Assembly (NCBI GenBank): GCA_021205585.1
Contig: JAJPXI010000023.1
Span: 1-7,333 of the forward strand
DNA length: 7,333 bases
Reading direction: 5' to 3'
Source of the DNA: Oscillospiraceae bacterium
GTDB taxonomy: Bacteria; Bacillota; Clostridia; Oscillospirales; Oscillospiraceae
The notes below the pieces were generated by a model. The model saw only the letters and a list, made by a program, of their open reading frames with translations, made no database searches and had not been told where the DNA came from. Every line of letters starts with the position of its first letter. Positions within the stretch are counted from its first letter, which is position 1. The position numbers and the translations under genes were made by a program. Of the stretch, positions 1-5,956 are shown piece by piece.

Positions 1-35
1 TAAACAACAAGAACGGTTTTTTCAGAAAAAAAGGC

Positions 36-64
36 TTGCACAATCGAAATTTCCGTGGTATAAT
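36..64 (+). promoter_or_regulatory. sigma-A promoter with extended -10, upstream of the M29-like/lactonase operon
   Basis: A perfect -10 hexamer TATAAT lies at 59-64 and is preceded by TG at 56-57, giving the extended -10 form TGnTATAAT. A weak -35 (TTGCAC, 36-41, matching TTGACA at the first three bases) sits exactly 17 bases upstream. The expected transcription start is near base 71, so the ATG at 67 cannot be the translation start. The resulting leader is about 65 bases long and is almost entirely hairpin plus ribosome site. The assignment is by motif only. Confidence 0.75.
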
Positions 65-78
65 AAATGCCGTCAAAA

Positions 79-119
79 AGGCTGTCGCAGAGCAAAAGTC
101 TGCAACAGCCTAATTTTTT
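79..119 (+). terminator. terminator-shaped leader hairpin (attenuator or 5' stabiliser)
   Basis: AGGCTGT (79-85) pairs perfectly with ACAGCCT (105-111). After a C-A mismatch (86/104), GCAGA (87-91) pairs with TCTGC (99-103), leaving a 7-base loop. A run of six T follows at 114-119. This is the shape of an intrinsic terminator, but it lies between the promoter and the ribosome site of the gene it precedes. It could attenuate transcription, protect the 5' end of an abundant mRNA, or end transcripts arriving from upstream of the window. Only about 8 transcribed bases precede it, so no upstream antiterminator helix is visible. The structure is certain; the role is inferred. Confidence 0.6.
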
Positions 120-122
120 CTT

Positions 123-128
123 AGGAGG
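123..128 (+). promoter_or_regulatory. ribosome binding site fixing the start at 136
   Basis: AGGAGG is a full complement to the 16S rRNA 3' end and lies 7 bases before ATG 136. It begins four bases after the leader T run. This site, together with the promoter position, rules out the upstream in-frame ATG at 67. Confidence 0.85.
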
Positions 129-135
129 AATTTTT

Positions 136-1452
136 ATGGCAGCGCAAGTTGGTATTCCCGAGCAAGCATGGGATTTCCTGTCTGACATGGTGGATAACTG
201 TGTCGGCCGTGCGGTCAAGGGAACAAAGAAGGAAGTTGTGATCCTGGTTCACAAGGACGGTATGTATGGCGGCGACAACCTGATCGACGAAGAGGCGATC
301 AGCTGGGTCTCCACCGCCTTCACCAGCCGCGGTCACCGTTGCTCCATCCTGTGGGTGGACGATCCCCAGCTCAAGCATGAGTGGCGCTATCCCCCCGTCG
401 TCAAGAAGGCCATCGAGGGCGCCGACATCATCATCAACACCCCCTGGCAGATGCCCGTTGAGGAGATCGCTGATTTCCGCGGCCACATCGAGCAGGCTCA
501 CCTGGACGATCCTGCCCGTCAGACCGAGCAGGCCAAGAAGGACTTCCCCCAGCGCCCCGACAAGCAGCCCAAGGGTTTGGACTACGACGCCGGCACCTGG
601 ATGGTTCGTCTGTTCCCTGTCACCGCTGACCTGATGATGACCGACTGGGCCCGCACCCCCTACGAGCTGACCATCATGCTCCGTCACATCAGCTCCGAGC
701 CCTTCATGAATCTGGATAAGCCCACCAAGTTCACCATGACCGACCCCAACGGCACCAACCTGACCGGCTACACCGTCAACCCCGTCAAGCGCGAGGATGA
801 GAACGGCGTGGGCGTGCCCGGTATGCCCTACGACTCCTGGCGTGAGAACTCCTCTCACTACCTGCCTGTTCCCGAGTGGGTTCATCCTCCCATCAACTGC
901 ACCCATGTCAACGGCGTGCTGTACTTCAAGGAGATGCTGCCCTGGTGGAGCAAGTACATCGACATCTCCCCCTACTGGGACGAGCCCATCAAGGTCACCG
1001 TGGAGGAGAGCAAGATGGTCGGCATCGAGGGCGGCGTCGAGGCTAAGAAGCTGGTTGCCTTCCTGAAGGAGATGGAGGAGAAGGTCGGCGATAAGATCTG
1101 GCTGTTCGACACCTTCCACTTCGGCATCCATCCCAACGCCCATGTGAACTACTATCAGTGCCCCAACGACATCTATCGCCGCACCATCGAGCACATGGAC
1201 TGCTCCAACGTTCACTGGCACCTGGGTTCCGCCGGCGGCCGTCCTGGCTACAACTTCTATCCCCACATCACCGGCGACATCCGCAACTGCACCCTGAAGA
1301 TCGAGCCCGAGGGAGCTGAGCCCGTCTACGTTTACAAGGATGGCTGGCTTTGCTGCCAGGACGATCCTCGCCTGCAGGAAGTCATGAAGAAGTATCCCGG
1401 CCGTCCCGGTATCCCTGTCAACCCCAACACCCTGACTGAGCTGAAGAAGTAA
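136..1452 (+). CDS. M29 aminopeptidase T / 2,5-dihydroxypyridine dioxygenase superfamily protein, function unknown
   Basis: The product is 438 residues and soluble, with no signal peptide or membrane segment. I place it in the COG2309 superfamily by pattern. There is an N-terminal alpha/beta segment with strands near 32-38 and 96-103 (ADIIINTPW). A GTNL motif at 206-209 matches the family GTDL. A GxxGGxEA turn lies near 296-303. The C-terminal metal-site block has H328-FG-I-H332-PNA (328-335), H360-WHLG (360-364) and H377-ITG-D381. In true M29 peptidases the first position is Glu (ExGIGxNP). Here it is His328, which is closer to a His-based iron site as in the dihydroxypyridine dioxygenase NicX (from memory). 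I therefore infer a metalloenzyme that is probably not a peptidase. An O2-dependent reaction would be surprising in a presumed anaerobe. It is the first gene of an operon with the lactonase 22 bases downstream. Arg codons are only CGT/CGC, suggesting high expression. The superfamily is fairly sure; the reaction is unknown. Confidence 0.7.
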   Translation: MAAQVGIPEQAWDFLSDMVDNCVGRAVKGTKKEVVILVHKDGMYGGDNLIDEEAISWVSTAFTSRGHRCSILWVDDPQLKHEWRYPPVVKKAIEGADIIINTPWQMPVEEIADFRGHIEQAHLDDPARQTEQAKKDFPQRPDKQPKGLDYDAGTWMVRLFPVTADLMMTDWARTPYELTIMLRHISSEPFMNLDKPTKFTMTDPNGTNLTGYTVNPVKREDENGVGVPGMPYDSWRENSSHYLPVPEWVHPPINCTHVNGVLYFKEMLPWWSKYIDISPYWDEPIKVTVEESKMVGIEGGVEAKKLVAFLKEMEEKVGDKIWLFDTFHFGIHPNAHVNYYQCPNDIYRRTIEHMDCSNVHWHLGSAGGRPGYNFYPHITGDIRNCTLKIEPEGAEPVYVYKDGWLCCQDDPRLQEVMKKYPGRPGIPVNPNTLTELKK

Positions 1453-1474
1453 TTAAAAGGGAGAATATCAAACT

Positions 1475-2635
1475 ATGAGCAAATTGATTGCATACGTCGG
1501 CAGCGGTTCCGGCGGCATTGAGGTTTTTGAGATCGGCGAGGGCGGCAAGACCATCACCCCGCTGAACAATGGCGTGGCCGAGCCCGGCTATGCCGGCTTC
1601 CTGGCCTATGCCAAGGGCAAGCAGGTTCTGTACGCTGTGGACGAGCGCAAGGATTCCGGCCGCAACGCCGATCCTGCCACCACCGTGATGGCCTTCAAGG
1701 TCGATCCCGCCACCGGCGCTCTGAAGCTGATCAACAAGCAGCCCACCATCGGCTGCTCCTGCGCCTCCGTCTGCGTTGGCCCGGATGAGAATTATGTTTT
1801 CACCGCCAACCACGGCAAGTTCGACTGCGTCATCAAGGCTGTGGAGACTGCCGACGGCAAGTGGACCAACCAGTTCATCTACGACGACTCCACCGTGGTG
1901 CAGTATCCTGTCAACGCTGACGGCTCCCTGGAGCCCGCCTGCGACTGCTTCGTGCTGACCGGCCACGGCATGGATCCCAACACCTCTCCCCAGGGCGGCG
2001 GTCACTCCCAGGCCAGCCCCCACGCTCACATCGTGGTGGTGGATCCCTCCGGCAAGTTCCTGCTCGTGTGCGAGAAGGCCAGCGAGAAGATCTACACCTT
2101 CCGTCTGGGCGGCGACAAGCTGACTCTGGCCGCTATCTTCCAGGCCCCCCTGCGCACCGGTCCCCGTCATTGCGCCTTTGACAACAACGGCCATATGTTC
2201 ATGACCTGTGAGTTCTCCTCCGAGATTTGGGCCTTCAACTTCGACTCCGAGACCGGCGTGCTGTCCGTGGCTGACAAGCAGTCCACCGTGGCCGAGGGCT
2301 TCTCTGGCCGCAACGAGCTGGCCACCATCCAGGTCACTCCCGACGGCAAGTATGTCTATGTGAACAACCGCGGTGAGGACACCATTGTGGGCTACAGCAT
2401 CGCCGCTGACGGCAAGCTGACCAAGATTCTGTCCATGGGCGTGGGCAAGTGCCCCGCCGACCCCAAGGACGCTGTCCGCGATATGCAGCTGACTCCCGAC
2501 GGTTCCGTGCTGTTAGTGCCTGTGCGTCCTGACAACGTGGTTCGCAGCTACGCTGTGGGCGCCGACGGTTCTCTGACCGCCATCGCCGATCAGCCCGCCA
2601 ACAACCCCGTGTTCATCGCCCTGGCCGAGCTGTAA
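1475..2635 (+). CDS. lactonase-family seven-bladed beta-propeller (6-phosphogluconolactonase-like)
   Basis: The product is 386 residues, cytoplasmic (no signal peptide), with beta-propeller repeats along its length. Lactonase family (PF10282) signatures appear in order: QxSPHAH at 179-185 followed by a VVDPSGKFLLV strand, GPRH at 229-232 followed by an FDxxTG turn, and NELATIQVTPDGKYVYVNNRGED at 280-302. Length and motif order fit YbhE-type Pgl proteins, which hydrolyse 6-phosphogluconolactone; many relatives act on other lactones or have no known substrate. The usual Asp-rich motif of blade 4 reads EKASE here. It is unusually Cys-rich, with CxCxxxC at 94-100 and CDC at 156-158. A ribosome site AGGGAG (1458-1463) lies 11 bases before ATG 1475. 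It is second in the operon with the M29-like gene and shares its high-expression codon choice, which suggests a joint pathway rather than the pentose phosphate pathway. The fold is confident; the substrate is not. Confidence 0.85.
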   Translation: MSKLIAYVGSGSGGIEVFEIGEGGKTITPLNNGVAEPGYAGFLAYAKGKQVLYAVDERKDSGRNADPATTVMAFKVDPATGALKLINKQPTIGCSCASVCVGPDENYVFTANHGKFDCVIKAVETADGKWTNQFIYDDSTVVQYPVNADGSLEPACDCFVLTGHGMDPNTSPQGGGHSQASPHAHIVVVDPSGKFLLVCEKASEKIYTFRLGGDKLTLAAIFQAPLRTGPRHCAFDNNGHMFMTCEFSSEIWAFNFDSETGVLSVADKQSTVAEGFSGRNELATIQVTPDGKYVYVNNRGEDTIVGYSIAADGKLTKILSMGVGKCPADPKDAVRDMQLTPDGSVLLVPVRPDNVVRSYAVGADGSLTAIADQPANNPVFIALAEL

Positions 2636-2675
2636 AAAGCGTTTTTCATCTTTTATCATCCTTTCTTTCCATGCA

Positions 2676-2707
2676 AAAGGCCGCCCCCCGGCTGGGGGGC
2701 GGCCTTT
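2676..2707 (+). terminator. GC-rich intrinsic terminator hairpin after the lactonase gene
   Basis: The arms 2676-2689 and 2694-2707 are perfectly complementary over 14 bases (AAAGGCC..., six C then six G) around the loop GGCT. It lies 41 bases after the lactonase stop. The trailing T run is only three bases, and on the opposite strand only four, so termination efficiency is uncertain. The GC core is very strong and the A/T edges are terminator-like. It probably insulates the first operon from murI. Confidence 0.75.
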
Positions 2708-2776
2708 GCGCGGACTGCCACGGACGGCGGACGGGACGGACTCCTCCCTCGCCGCCCTGCCGGACGAAAAAAACGC
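2708..2776. other. non-coding spacer with GGAC-rich imperfect dyad
   Basis: No gene is visible between the terminator and the murI promoter. The stretch 2715-2745 holds repeated GGAC units, and GGCGG, GGG and GG can pair with the later CC, CCC and CCGCC through small internal loops. No T run follows, so it is not a terminator on the + strand. It ends in seven A at 2767-2773. Confidence 0.4.
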
Positions 2777-2805
2777 TTGTATTTCCGCCCGGTTTGTCAT
2801 ATGAT
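2777..2805 (+). promoter_or_regulatory. probable sigma-A promoter for murI
   Basis: TATGAT (2800-2805, five of six consensus bases) has TTGTAT (2777-2782) exactly 17 bases upstream, in an AT-rich stretch that continues to 2818. The start point would be near 2812, giving a leader of about 49 bases. The -35 is weak (three of six), so confidence is moderate. A second -35-like TTGACT at 2829-2834 would need a -10 overlapping the start codon and is not favoured. Confidence 0.5.
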
Positions 2806-2845
2806 ATTATATGTTACATCTCACCCCTTTGACTTGCTTTTATGT

Positions 2846-2853
2846 AGGAGAGG
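2846..2853 (+). promoter_or_regulatory. ribosome binding site selecting the TTG start of murI
   Basis: AGGAGAGG ends 7 bases before TTG 2861. The upstream in-frame ATG at 2801 has no ribosome site and lies inside the proposed -10. Starting at 2861 gives the MDNRPIGVFDSG beginning typical of glutamate racemases. Confidence 0.8.
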
Positions 2854-2860
2854 ATATTTT

Positions 2861-3676
2861 TTGGACAACAGGCCCATCGGCGTGTTCGACTCCGGGCTGG
2901 GGGGGCTGACGGCGGTGCGGGAACTGCGCCGCCTGCTGCCCGGGGAGGACATCGTCTATTTTGGAGACACCGGGCGGGTGCCCTACGGCAGCCGCTCCAA
3001 AGATGCCATTATCAAATACGCCCGCCAGGACGTGGCCTTTTTGACCACCTTCGATTTGAAAGCCATCGTCATCGCCTGCGGCACGGTCTCCTCCACCGCT
3101 TTGGAGCTTTTACAGCAGGAAAACCGCTGCCCCATTTTCGGCGTGGTGGAGCCGGCGGCCCAGGCCGCCGCCCAGGCCAGCGCCAGCGGAAAAATCGGCC
3201 TGATTGGCACCGAGGCCTCCATCCGCAGCGGGGCCTATGAGCGGGCGCTTGAGCGCCTGCGGCCCGGCGGGACGGTGACGGCCCGGGCCTGCCCCCTGTT
3301 TGTGCCCCTGGTGGAAAACGGCCGGTGCCGTCCGGGGGACGCGGTGGTGGAGCTGGTGGCGGCGGAGTATCTGACCCCCCTGCGCCAGGCGGGGATCGAC
3401 ACCCTGCTGATGGGTTGCACCCACTATCCCCTGCTGCGGGATGTGGTGGGGGCCTTTTTCGGCCCCCAGGTGGCCCTGATTGACGTAGGGGCGGCCTGCA
3501 TCCGACAGGTAAAAATCTACCTGGCCGGCCAGAACCTGCTCTCGGGCCGCCCGAACGGGGGCAAGGGGCGCTATTTCGTCAGCGACAGCGTGGACGGCTT
3601 CGCCCGGCTGGCCTCCCTGTTTTTGGGGGAAAGCCTGTCCGAGCAGGTAGAGCAGATCGACATTACCGCTTATTGA
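2861..3676 (+). CDS. murI: glutamate racemase
   Basis: This cytoplasmic, cofactor-independent enzyme converts L-glutamate to D-glutamate for the second residue of the peptidoglycan stem peptide. The product is 271 residues when read from TTG 2861, normal for MurI. Visible motifs are GVFDSGLGG with Asp10, YFGDTGRVPYG with Asp36, the first catalytic Cys73 in ACGTVSS, CPLFVPLVENG, and the second catalytic cysteine with its partner histidine in GCTHYPLL (Cys186, His188). The usual Asn after the first cysteine (CNT) is Gly74 here, an odd substitution next to the active site. Arg CGG and GGG-rich Gly codons contrast with the two genes upstream. It has its own likely promoter and is followed directly by the promoter of the ywiB-argS unit. 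Identification is secure. Confidence 0.95.
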   Translation: MDNRPIGVFDSGLGGLTAVRELRRLLPGEDIVYFGDTGRVPYGSRSKDAIIKYARQDVAFLTTFDLKAIVIACGTVSSTALELLQQENRCPIFGVVEPAAQAAAQASASGKIGLIGTEASIRSGAYERALERLRPGGTVTARACPLFVPLVENGRCRPGDAVVELVAAEYLTPLRQAGIDTLLMGCTHYPLLRDVVGAFFGPQVALIDVGAACIRQVKIYLAGQNLLSGRPNGGKGRYFVSDSVDGFARLASLFLGESLSEQVEQIDITAY

Positions 3677-3677
3677 G

Positions 3678-3706
3678 TTGACAGCAGGGGCGTTTCCTTT
3701 TATAAT
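3678..3706 (+). promoter_or_regulatory. consensus sigma-A promoter for ywiB-argS-methyltransferase
   Basis: A perfect TTGACA (3678-3683) and a perfect TATAAT (3701-3706) are separated by exactly 17 bases. The -35 begins two bases after the murI stop codon ends. Transcription should start near 3713, leaving a leader of about 32 bases. That is too short for a T-box or other riboswitch, so argS is not under T-box control from this promoter. Confidence 0.9.
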
Positions 3707-3730
3707 TACAGTCTAATCTTGCCGATTTAT

Positions 3731-3735
3731 AAGGA
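3731..3735 (+). promoter_or_regulatory. ribosome binding site of the DUF1934 gene
   Basis: AAGGA lies 9 bases before ATG 3745. It is acceptable in strength and spacing and supports this start. Confidence 0.65.
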
Positions 3736-3744
3736 CGTGCGAAT

Positions 3745-4188
3745 ATGAAAAATGTGACCCTGCTCATCCGGAGCCAGGAGGAACAGCCAAATCAGAACCC
3801 GGAGGTCATCGAGCTGAGAACCGAGGGCGTGATGGATTGCACCGGTGACGGGGCGTACACCCTCGTCTACCAGGAGAGCGAACTGACCGGGCTGGAGGGC
3901 ACCCAGACCACCTTTCAAATCCAGCCCGACAGCGTGGCGCTCCAGCGGGAGGGCCAGGTGAACTCCCATATACTATTTCAGGACGGCCAGCGGTACCAGA
4001 CCCTGTACCACACCCCCTACGGCGCGCTGGAGATGAGCGTCAGCACCCAGCGCCTGCGGGTCTCCATCGGAGAGGACAGTGGGGAGCTGGAGGTCGTCTA
4101 TATCATTGAAATGAACCATGTGATGACGGGCAGGCACCGGCTGAATATCCAGATCCAGCCCGCGCCGACCGGCCAGGAAAGTGTGTGA
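3745..4188 (+). CDS. DUF1934 (YwiB-like) beta-barrel protein
   Basis: The product is 147 residues, soluble, and predicted nearly all beta. It matches the DUF1934 / YwiB family (calycin-like small barrel) in size and in the hallmark stretch YxTPYGxLxMxVxT (88-101), preceded by an alternating strand pattern with QDGQRYQ. The family's biochemical role is unknown to me; no catalytic residues are apparent. The neighbourhood is the strongest support: B. subtilis ywiB lies just upstream of argS, and the same order occurs here with a 4-base overlap, implying translational coupling. It is the first gene after the consensus promoter. The family call is confident; a function should not be assumed. Confidence 0.85.
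   Translation: MKNVTLLIRSQEEQPNQNPEVIELRTEGVMDCTGDGAYTLVYQESELTGLEGTQTTFQIQPDSVALQREGQVNSHILFQDGQRYQTLYHTPYGALEMSVSTQRLRVSIGEDSGELEVVYIIEMNHVMTGRHRLNIQIQPAPTGQESV
4175..4180 (+). promoter_or_regulatory. ribosome binding site within the ywiB end, for argS
   Basis: AGGAAA is the only good ribosome site before argS. Its AGGA core ends 6 bases before GTG 4185, but 15 bases before ATG 4194. Spacing therefore favours the GTG that overlaps the ywiB stop (GTGA). Confidence 0.55.
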
Positions 4189-5930
4189 ACGCCATGAATA
4201 TGATACAGGCCGCGAAAAACCAGGTGGCCACACTGACCCAGGCGGCTTATGCACGCTGCGCCGCCCAGGGGATTCTGCCCGCCGGGGCGGAAATCCAGGG
4301 TGTGGTGGAGATTCCGAAGGACACGCGCAACGGGGATTACGCCTCCTCCTTCGCCATGGCCGGGGCCAGGGCGCTGAAGATGGCCCCCAAGGCCATCGCC
4401 CAGGCCATTTTGGACAATTTGGAGCTGGAGGGCTCCTACTTCTGCCGTGCGGAGATGGCCGGGCCGGGCTTTTTGAACTTTTTCCTGGGAGAGCGCTGGT
4501 ACGCCGACGTGCTGACCGTCATCGAGGCCGAGGGCGCGGACTATGGCCGCAGCGACGAGGGCCATGGCCAGCGGGTCATGGTGGAATTTGTCTCCGCCAA
4601 CCCCACCGGCCCCATGCACATCGGAAACGCCCGGGGGGGGGTTCTGGGGGACACCCTGGCCCAGGTGCTGGAGCGCGCGGGCTACGACGTCTGGCGGGAG
4701 TTCTACGTCAACGACGCGGGCAACCAGATTCAGAAATTTGCCGAGTCCCTGAACGCCCGATATCTCCAGCTGCTGCTGGGGCCGGAGGCCGTCCCTTTCC
4801 CGGAAAACGGCTACCAGGGGGAGGACATCACCGACCTGGCCAGGGATTTTTTAGCGGAGGAAGGCCCCCAGTGGAAGGACAGGCCGGAGCCGGAGCGTCT
4901 GGACGCCCTGGCCCAGTTCGGCTTGGGCCGGAACATCCCCAAAATGCGGGAGGACCTGCGCCGGTACAAGATTGTCTACGACCAGTGGTTTTACGAGTCC
5001 TCCCTCCACGAAAGCGGTTATGTGCGGGACACGGCGGATCGGCTGGCCCAGCTGGGCTGGACCTATGAAAAGAACGGGGCCCTGTGGCTGCGCACCGGGG
5101 AGCTGCTGCGGCAGAAGTACCGCGCCGAGGGCAAAAGCGACGCCCAGATCGACAAGCTGGAACTGAAGGACGACGTGCTGCGCCGGGCCAACGGCTTTTA
5201 CACCTACTTTGCCGCCGACATCGCCTACCACCGCAACAAGCTGGAGGAGCGGAAATTTGACCGGGTCATCAACGTGTGGGGGGCCGACCACCACGGCCAC
5301 GTGGCCCGGCTCCAGGCCGCCCTGGACGGCCTAGGGCTGGAGGGCTCCCGGAGGGTGACGGTGGTGCTGATGCAGCTGGTCAATCTGCTCCAGGACGGGC
5401 AGCCGGTGCGCATGTCCAAGCGCTCCGGCAAGACCATCTCCCTGCGCAACCTGCTGGACGAAATCGACGTGGACGCCGCCCGGTATTTCTTCAACTGCCG
5501 GGTGTCCACCAGCCCCCTGGACTTCGATTTGGATTTGGCCGTCCGGGAGGACAGCGAAAACCCGGTCTACTATGTGCAGTACGCCCACGCCCGCATCTGT
5601 TCTTTGATCCTCAATCTGGGACAGGCCGTGCCGCCCGCCGGCCAGGTAGACTTCAGCCTGCTGGACACCCCGGTGGAGCGGGAACTAATCAAGTGCCTGG
5701 CCCAGCTGCCGGAGGAGCTGCGCCTGGCCGCCAGGGACTGCGACCCCTCCCGGATCAACCGCTACCTCATTCAGCTGGCCGGGGATTTCCACCGCTTTTA
5801 CAATACCAACCGCATCAAATCGGAGGCCCCCGCCCTGCTCCAGGCCCGGCTGAAACTGGCCGACACCGTCCGCGCTGTCATCGCCGGAGGATTGGATCTG
5901 CTGGGCGTGACCGCGCCGGAAAAAATGTAA
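4185..5930 (+). CDS. argS: arginyl-tRNA synthetase
   Basis: This class I aminoacyl-tRNA synthetase charges tRNA-Arg with arginine in the cytoplasm. The product is 581 residues from GTG 4185, at the upper end of the bacterial range (ATG 4194 would give 578). The ArgS-specific N-terminal additional domain spans about 8-100. The HIGH signature is HIGN (145-148) within the family block SANPTGPMHIGNARGG. The KMSKS-loop equivalent is RMSKRSG (409-415). The DALR-type helical anticodon-binding domain begins near YVQYAHAR (463-470) and runs to the C-terminus. GTG overlaps the upstream ywiB stop by four bases, and the downstream methyltransferase gene starts 26 bases after the stop, so all three are probably co-transcribed. 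A run of nine G (4633-4641) directly follows the HIGN codons. Identification is certain; the exact start is less so. Confidence 0.97.
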   Translation: MNAMNMIQAAKNQVATLTQAAYARCAAQGILPAGAEIQGVVEIPKDTRNGDYASSFAMAGARALKMAPKAIAQAILDNLELEGSYFCRAEMAGPGFLNFFLGERWYADVLTVIEAEGADYGRSDEGHGQRVMVEFVSANPTGPMHIGNARGGVLGDTLAQVLERAGYDVWREFYVNDAGNQIQKFAESLNARYLQLLLGPEAVPFPENGYQGEDITDLARDFLAEEGPQWKDRPEPERLDALAQFGLGRNIPKMREDLRRYKIVYDQWFYESSLHESGYVRDTADRLAQLGWTYEKNGALWLRTGELLRQKYRAEGKSDAQIDKLELKDDVLRRANGFYTYFAADIAYHRNKLEERKFDRVINVWGADHHGHVARLQAALDGLGLEGSRRVTVVLMQLVNLLQDGQPVRMSKRSGKTISLRNLLDEIDVDAARYFFNCRVSTSPLDFDLDLAVREDSENPVYYVQYAHARICSLILNLGQAVPPAGQVDFSLLDTPVERELIKCLAQLPEELRLAARDCDPSRINRYLIQLAGDFHRFYNTNRIKSEAPALLQARLKLADTVRAVIAGGLDLLGVTAPEKM

Positions 5931-5936
5931 ATTTTA

Positions 5937-5943
5937 AGAGGAG
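5937..5943 (+). promoter_or_regulatory. ribosome binding site of the methyltransferase gene
   Basis: AGAGGAG lies 13 bases before ATG 5957. The spacing is longer than ideal, but no other in-frame start is near, and the protein begins with the family motif soon after this ATG. Confidence 0.6.
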
Positions 5944-5956
5944 TTAAAAACCTGTC

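Noticed and set aside
67..135. Extended N-terminus of the M29-like protein starting at ATG 67
   Set aside because: ATG 67 lies upstream of the expected transcription start and has no ribosome site. The extension would be encoded by the leader hairpin and the AGGAGG site itself.
121..1266. Long open frame of 381 codons on the minus strand opposite the M29-like gene
   Set aside because: It is a by-product of strong third-position C bias on the + strand. The translation is low-complexity (Gly, Val, Leu, His, Asp rich), has no family motif and ends against a real gene.
1418..2194. Minus-strand frame of 258 codons opposite the lactonase gene
   Set aside because: Same bias artefact: repetitive Gly/Ala/Val/Leu composition, no ribosome site seen, and it opposes a clear propeller gene.
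2634..2646. A5/T5 mini-hairpin right at the lactonase stop as a terminator
   Set aside because: Only five A-T pairs with a 3-base loop; far weaker than the 14-bp hairpin at 2676-2707.
2777..2860. 28-residue N-terminal extension of MurI from TTG 2777 or ATG 2801
   Set aside because: No ribosome site supports either start. The region is AT-rich with promoter elements, and known MurI proteins begin close to the GVFDSG motif.
3707..3744. T-box or other riboswitch ahead of the ywiB-argS unit
   Set aside because: The leader from the consensus promoter is only about 32 bases and shows no stem-loop.
4181..5068. Overlapping 295-codon frame in another + frame across the first half of argS
   Set aside because: It is a shadow of argS, rich in Gly, Arg and Pro with no recognisable domain; the argS frame carries all synthetase motifs.
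5931..5956. SAM (S-box) or cobalamin riboswitch ahead of the homocysteine methyltransferase gene
   Set aside because: Only 26 bases separate it from argS, holding just a ribosome site.
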